Below, piece after piece: positions 8,454-12,827 of a DNA stretch of 12,827 nucleotides. Origin of the DNA: Larix sibirica. Lineage: Eukaryota; Streptophyta; Pinopsida; Pinales; Pinaceae. Numbering within the stretch: position 1 is the first letter of the stretch; every line of letters starts with the position of its first letter. The translations under genes were made by a program, and so were the position numbers. Location of the stretch: the NCBI GenBank assembly GCA_004151065.3, contig NWUY0300003685.1, forward strand, positions 6,798-19,624, given 5' to 3'. The notes under the pieces are model-generated. The model saw only the letters and a list, made by a program, of their open reading frames with translations. It searched no databases and had not been told where the DNA came from.

Positions 8454-8887
8454 GTTTCGAAGCTCGACTGCGATATGTTTGTGAGCAATTCCAAGGCCAT
8501 TCAACACGCTATGTGTTTTTTTCTCGATTGTAAGTTTGAAAGAGACTGCGGCTTTGTACAATTTCCACAGTTATTCTATAGAAACGTCAAGGATGACTCC
8601 CTGGGAAACCAGATGAAAATATGGAGCGTAAGTATCAGTTCATCCACAACTTTATATGTCCTTAAATGTTTCTCGGTAAGATGTATAGAAATAAGATCCC
8701 TGGTTAATCGTATAACTGTTTTTAACAGATTTAATCTCTCTTAACATTTGAAATTGATATATACTATGGATGTGTATTCTGTGTACAGACGATATTCAGA
8801 GGAATGAACGCACTCCAAGGACCCATCTATTGTGGAACAGGCTGCTTCCATCGAAGGAAGAGTACTACCAGCTGTAGACCAATATAA
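8454..8887 (+). pseudogene. Cellulose-synthase-like (CslB/G/H type) fragment, two exons and an intron
   Basis: Csl proteins are Golgi or ER membrane glycosyltransferases of family GT2 that build cell-wall polysaccharides. Exon 1 (8454-8627) follows an acceptor TTCCTGCAG. It encodes LDCDMF, with the family's second catalytic Asp motif (DCD at 8466-8474), then NSKAIQHAMCF, GFVQFPQ and DDSLGNQ. It ends at a GTAAGT donor. Intron 8628-8788 ends in GTGTACAG. Exon 2 continues in phase with MNALQGPIYCGTGCFHRRK (8804-8860), the conserved GP.Y.GTGC.HRR block, then soon loses similarity and stops at 8885. About ten residues usually found between the first Val-Ser of the exon and the DCD motif are missing. 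I see no other Csl exons, no membrane segments and no Q-x2-RW motif, so this is a fragment of a larger gene. The HAMC, FVQ.PQ and DD..GNQ pattern favours CslB/G/H over CslE or CesA, by memory of the families. Confidence 0.8.
8628..8788 (+). other. Intron within the Csl relic
   Basis: The boundaries are GC|GTAAGT at the left and GTGTACAG|AC at the right. Joining the exons at these points keeps the Csl frame in phase 0. The intron is AT- and T-rich, as in plants. Its presence shows the fragment came from genomic DNA and not from a reverse-transcribed mRNA. Confidence 0.75.
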
Positions 8888-10270
8888 CAACAAAGATGTT
8901 CATTACTATCTAGCCGAGCCATTTTGTGTATTAATATCAGAAGAATCAAGTCTCAATAGACCTCTTTATGCTCCAATCAGTCTTGAAATTGGAATGATTA
9001 TGATACAATCTCGTTGTCTTGATTATGATACATTGTTGCTCAGCAATAATATATGTTCATTATGGTTTCACGCTTTAAAAGCATCTTCCTGGTCTTTCGA
9101 GGCTCTTTCATTTGGACCATCTTCTGCCCCTTGCAGCATCTGCTCAGACAATTATGAGAGACACCCAATACCGTATACATTCTTCTCCTTCATCGGCTAG
9201 AGATGAGGCCTTGAACGTTGCTAGCTACTGCTATGAAACCAACACTGTCTACCTTGCTTGATTTAACTTCTGTTATCAAAACCAGAAACAAGAACAGTAC
9301 CCGAAAGGAAATTTGGAAGCTTCCCATACAAAAAACTTGGAGAGAGCAAAAACATAAAAACTGAAGGTGGAAAAGAGTCGAAAGATCACCAAGCACACTG
9401 AACTGTTAAATTCTCATGAAATATTTTCCTTTCTTATCATAATATTGTTAAATAAAAATAAAAAACTGTATTCAAAAGAAATTGTTAAAATTACAACTAC
9501 AAGTCTTAAAAAATCTATAACATTGAATAAGAATAAGTTCATTAAATCTCAGTAAGACTTTTTCCTTTCTTTTCAAAATACCATTGCCCTCGTCTCGAAT
9601 CTGGTAACTTAAAATTTAACTGGTGACATTGGTGACATTCAAAGATGCAAAACTCATGAATAACACCACCAATTGTTTCATTTGTTTCTTCAGTGCTCTG
9701 AGTTGGTTTTCTTGTAGTGTTTTTAAATTAAAATTGGATACTTTAAAGGGTCATTTGACACCGTCGTTAGTTTCATGTATTTTTACTCTGGGCAGGTCAT
9801 CCACTATGTCTATGATTTGATGCACACTGAATCTATGAGTCTCCTCCTTGTTGCGTGGCTTATCCTCCCTGGTGGTTGAGAATTTCCTCCGTACCTGTGA
9901 ATCCGTGGATGTGCTTTCAAATGGTGTCGTTTACCAAAATATCAAGGCAAACATCAAACGCTGTGATTTTGGGAGAGGCCTTTCCTGATATCTATTAATT
10001 GCTGGATTTGAAGAGAAATTTTGGCCGTGGAGTGATTATGCTTTATGATTAGTGCTTTGAAAAGAGTTTTGCAAGTGTTTTAAAAAATGTGTTGCAAATG
10101 CGATTTTGGCCATCCCTTCCATAAAAGGTATTGCACTAGATTTTATTATGTCTTCATATAATTAACATAGATTTTATGATCAAGATATTATTCCACTATC
10201 ATTTCAGAGAGCACAACATTGAATATAATTCTCACAGCAGCTACAATTTGTTTCCTCCTGTTACTTAATT
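8888..10270. other. No recognisable gene
   Basis: A 122-codon open frame (8832-9200, +) overlaps Csl exon 2 in another frame and runs on, with a Ser/Cys-rich end, but I recognise no family. On the minus strand, 9754-9930 is open for 59 codons with a protein-like Arg/Lys/Thr composition (it includes SVHQIIDIVDDLPRVK) but no start codon. A nine-base direct repeat GGTGACATT occurs at 9622-9630 and 9631-9639. The region 9400-9560 is strongly A-rich. None of these supports a gene call. Confidence 0.4.
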
Positions 10271-10322
10271 AACAGAGTTTTTAATGCAGGACTGCAGTCA
10301 CGGCCAAGCAGTCTTCATTCTC

Positions 10323-10359
10323 AGAAGCTCAGCCTTAATAGATGAAGAAGCTCAGCCTT
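10323..10359 (+). repeat. Short direct repeat AGAAGCTCAGCCTT
   Basis: The 14-base word occurs at 10323-10336 and 10346-10359, a spacing of 23 bp. It is exact. It lies after TTTTTAATGCAG (10278-10289), which could be a splice acceptor, but no coding frame around it is recognisable. Confidence 0.6.
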
Positions 10360-10516
10360 TTTTGGATCGATGCTTCAACAGGCTTCATTCTGGGTTTGGT
10401 CTTACATTTCAGTCCATATAGAGTCGATATCGCTCAAATGCTCTACCTTATAAGCATAAATCTGTAGGCTCTCATTACCTCAATGTTTATGAAATTAACA
10501 GCTAAGTTTATTATAT

Positions 10517-10594
10517 CAAAGATATTTTGTTTTATATTTTTGGCTATATCTCGGTTTTTATAAATATATATATATATCACAAAGATATTTTGTT
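10517..10594 (+). repeat. Direct repeat CAAAGATATTTTGTT flanking an AT microsatellite
   Basis: The 15-base word occurs exactly at 10517-10531 and 10580-10594, 63 bp apart. Between them lies a short AT dinucleotide run at about 10565-10577. This is simple AT-rich sequence upstream of the RDR relic, likely intronic or intergenic. Confidence 0.6.
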
Positions 10595-10630
10595 ATTTTA
10601 GTAGTGTTTTTTAATATAGAGGAAAAAATT

Positions 10631-10707
10631 ATTCCAATTTTGATTTGTTATCTGAATTTTTTAGAGAAAAAAATACTCTAATTTTAATTTGTTATATGAA
10701 TTTTTTT
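10631..10707 (+). repeat. 44-bp imperfect tandem repeat before the RDR exon
   Basis: Copy 1 starts at 10631 and copy 2 near 10675. Both read CnAATTTTnATTTGTTATnTGAATTTTTT, differing at a few sites. The undetermined base at 10708 lies at the end of the second copy, in a T run that would be hard to sequence. Confidence 0.6.
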
Positions 10708-10720
10708 NTTCATTTTCCAG
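10700..10720 (+). promoter_or_regulatory. Candidate 3' splice site of the RDR relic
   Basis: A T-rich tract runs into TTCATTTTCCAG at 10709-10720, a good plant acceptor. RDR6-like coding sequence becomes recognisable about 50 bases downstream. This suggests the first codons lay on an upstream exon, or that the intron was in the 5' UTR. The undetermined base at 10708 is within the tract. Confidence 0.45.
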
Positions 10721-12605
10721 AACCCCAATATCCTCCCAAGAAACTCAACTCAGATAAGCCTGGGGGATTTGAGGAGGGAGTGACAGCGAAAGAGTTAACG
10801 GACTACATAGGAGAGAATGGATCGATATACAGATGCAGAGTCAAGACATCAACGACTCCTCAATTTGCATACCTAAAGTTCACAAAGTCCAACAATGGCA
10901 AGAGAAGCAACATCCCCAAGGTGCCTCTCCACGCCGTTGTTCAGTTCTCGACTCCCAGTGTTGTGAAGGAGGCAGTGAGGCTCAATATTGATGGGAAGCT
11001 CATATTCCGCGGCCATGCTCTCAAGGTCAAGATTGGTATCGAAACCTCCTCTAGAATGCGCAAAAGAAGAATAATTCCGCTCTTTAGATTTTCTCATGTT
11101 CTGCTGCTTGAGATCGGTTCACTGCCGAATCTTAATGAGTTCTCAGTGGCCTGGAGAGCACCTACTTCTTGTGTCAATTTTCATGTGGACCCATTTGATA
11201 GAAGATGTAGGATTTTCCTTACTCAGGATCAGTTGTTTACTTTTACTACTGGTCGTAAGGACACTCTGATAAAATTTGATTTTAAGATTGAGTTTGTTAT
11301 CAAAGACATTCGAAATGTAAGGATTATCAATGGCAGTGGGACTAAAGTTATGCTGTTATAGCTTTGGGTGCCTCCGAGGATATATTACAGAATTGCATAC
11401 GATGATATCTATGTGAGTGTCCCTGGATTCGAACCTTGGACTTCACTTCTAACAATGCATTGGGCAGATGCCTGGCCTACAAAATTGATCTGTCTCCTCA
11501 TGATACGATGAAAGAGGCCATCGACTATTTCAAACATGATGGGTTGCTGGATGGAAAGCCACTTCCCATTTTGAAAATTGAGAATGAGCCATATTTGTCC
11601 AGCAGGGGAATTTTTTTTCACCCTGCCACACTGCCCAAAAATTCCTTTCAAGACCATGTTCCTTCTGAATGCTTTTGTGCACAAGGGCATTGTCAATTAT
11701 CAAAGAATAACTCCTGAGTTTTACAATTTGTTGTAGCCTGGTGTGACACCAACCAAGTTGAGTACCCTGGTGCTCAGGCATATGCTTGCCTACATCTACC
11801 CAATTTTTTATGCCCTTGGAAGTTTTAAGATTGTTCTTAACTGGATTTCAGAGAATCCAAAGCTCCTGAAGGCCCAAATATAGTCGAGCAAACAATTGAA
11901 GTGGGGATATTGGTCATCACGCCTAGAAAAGCGTACTGTCTCGATCCAGAGGTGGAATGGTCAAAGTTCAAACAGAGTCTTAAGGCACTTTAAGAGGTTT
12001 GCAGACCGACTTGTAAGTAACTTCTGTGGATGATAGCATACAAACAATGTCTTAAATGGTTAAAGAAGTTTCCTCTGGATCTACTACATATAGGGCAACT
12101 ATTTTTTAGCATGTGAAGCAAATACTCCATAAATTTTTTAAGCTATGTGGAAATCACTACTTAATTTTAGCATTCTCTGCAATTGAGAGACCCTTCTGCA
12201 TGGTTCTTTGCTCAAGGGAAGGATATTACAGTCCAAGAAATTTAGCAGTGGATGGGGAACTTTCCCAAAGACAATGTCGCCAAGCATGCTCCAATGATGG
12301 GTCGATGTTTTTCTTCCACCTATTTCACAGTGGAAGTTCCAGTACAAGAGATTGAGCACCTTCCAGATATTAAAAGAAATGGTTACTAATTTTCCGATGG
12401 TATAGGTAAAATTATACAGGATCTTGCCATGAAAGTTGCTCAAAAACTGCAGTTGAATTTCGACCCTCCCTCAGCATTTTAGATAAGCTATGGTGGATAC
12501 AAAGGTGTGGTTGCAACTTGGGAGACAACACCAAGAACTAAATTTAAGCTCTCATCGAGACCCAGTAAGAAAAAATTCGAGTCTGAAATACACAAAAGGA
12601 AATAA
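10721..12605 (+). pseudogene. RDR6-like RNA-dependent RNA polymerase pseudogene, truncated
   Basis: RDR6 makes double-stranded RNA from cleaved transcripts with SGS3, feeding DCL4 in trans-acting siRNA production and gene silencing. The first 213 or so codons (frame 1 to 11361) carry the N-terminal part: GVTAKELTDYI, YRCRVKTSTTP, then VDPFDRRC (11188-11211). Later blocks are PPRIYYR and DDIY (11371-11415), WIRTLDFT (11424-11447), LGRC, ENPKLL (11851-11868), VITPRKAYCL, SNRVLRHFK (11968-11994), FKLCG, MGRCFSSTY, FSDGIGK (12390-12410) and GGYKGVV, all in family order. Stops are at 11359, 11734, 11881, 12053, 12107, 12243, 12387 and 12480. Frame changes occur near 11420, 11600-11640, 11882, 11964, 12015 and 12187. 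Similarity ends after KKFES (12582), well before the DLDGD metal-binding motif, so roughly the C-terminal half is absent. The N-terminal wording fits RDR6 better than RDR1 or RDR2. It cannot encode an enzyme. Confidence 0.9.
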
Positions 12606-12827
12606 TTACTCTGTTATCATCCTTGTCGTTCCTTGACAATGCTTTTCACGATTTACAAAATTCAATGGTTAATAAGCTCAGTTAAATGCTTCAAAATGTN
12701 ACGTCTTCTAACAAACTAACAATATACTAAATTAAGTAATTCGACATTATTATCTAACAATGGCTTCCTTCAATGCAATGTGTATATAACAACGTCTTCT
12801 TTCAGTGCAAGAGAACCGGGTTGGGCT
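12606..12827. other. Non-coding end of window, no gene seen
   Basis: No RDR6 similarity continues after 12605 and no other protein is visible. The word ACGTCTTCT occurs at 12701-12709 and 12791-12799. There is one undetermined base at 12700. The stretch could be an intron of the RDR relic, but the only nearby donor-like site (GA|GTCTGA, 12579-12586) is weak. Confidence 0.4.

Noticed and set aside
8832-9200. 122-codon open frame as a separate gene
   Set aside because: It starts inside Csl exon 2 in a different frame and has no recognisable domain, so its first part is a shadow and the rest is unproven.
11425-11435. Perfect tRNA B-box-like word (GGTTCGAATCC on the minus strand)
   Set aside because: It is the coding sequence for the conserved Trp-Ile-Arg-Thr of the RDR relic. 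No A-box or cloverleaf is found at the right distance.
11409-11781. Overlapping minus-strand frames opposite the RDR relic
   Set aside because: They are antisense shadows of the RDR6-like coding sequence.
1-12827. Bacterial-type features such as CRISPR arrays, operons or ribosome binding sites
   Set aside because: Splice sites, plant gene families and plant retroelements show a eukaryotic genome, and no regularly spaced short repeats occur.

Overview
This window looks like nuclear DNA from a land plant with a large, repeat-filled genome, probably a gymnosperm such as a conifer. Three things point to a plant: fragments of an RDR6-type RNA-dependent RNA polymerase, a fragment of a plant cellulose-synthase-like (Csl) enzyme, and a plant-type LINE with the zf-RVT plus RNase H arrangement. 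The conifer guess is inference. It rests on the long stretches of decayed repeats and on a gag-like/coiled-coil protein family that I recall from conifer sequences. The window contains two undetermined bases (10708 and 12700). I see no intact gene.

Layout. Positions 1-970 hold old repetitive sequence with a diverged two-copy direct repeat. Positions 971-3662 hold a decayed reading frame: an N-terminal globular part, then a Lys/Glu-rich basic stretch, then a long predicted coiled coil. It has many in-frame stops and at least three frameshifts, and is probably the coding part of a (possibly non-autonomous) LTR-type element. Positions 3663-4720 are non-coding and include a purine-rich tract and a TATA-like box that could belong to a 3' LTR. 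Positions about 4716-6443 are a 5'-truncated LINE with a zinc-binding domain, an RNase H domain missing two catalytic acids, a 3' UTR and a short A tail. Positions 6444-7911 are AT-rich with a 110-bp tandem repeat. Positions 7912-8281 hold a well-preserved 101-bp tandem duplication and an older 53-bp duplication. Positions 8454-8887 are two adjacent exons of a Csl glycosyltransferase of the CslB/G/H type with a 161-bp intron between them. Positions 8888-10720 hold nothing recognisable apart from short repeats. Positions 10721-12605 are an RDR6-like pseudogene that starts at a good splice acceptor and breaks off before the catalytic core of the polymerase.

The genes do not form a functional unit; this is a graveyard of retroelements and gene fragments. 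The most informative signals are the RDR6 pseudogene, a relic of the RNA-silencing machinery; the Csl relic with its splice junctions intact; and the predominance of TAG among the in-frame stops of three unrelated relics, which fits decay by deamination of methylated CHG (CAG) sites.
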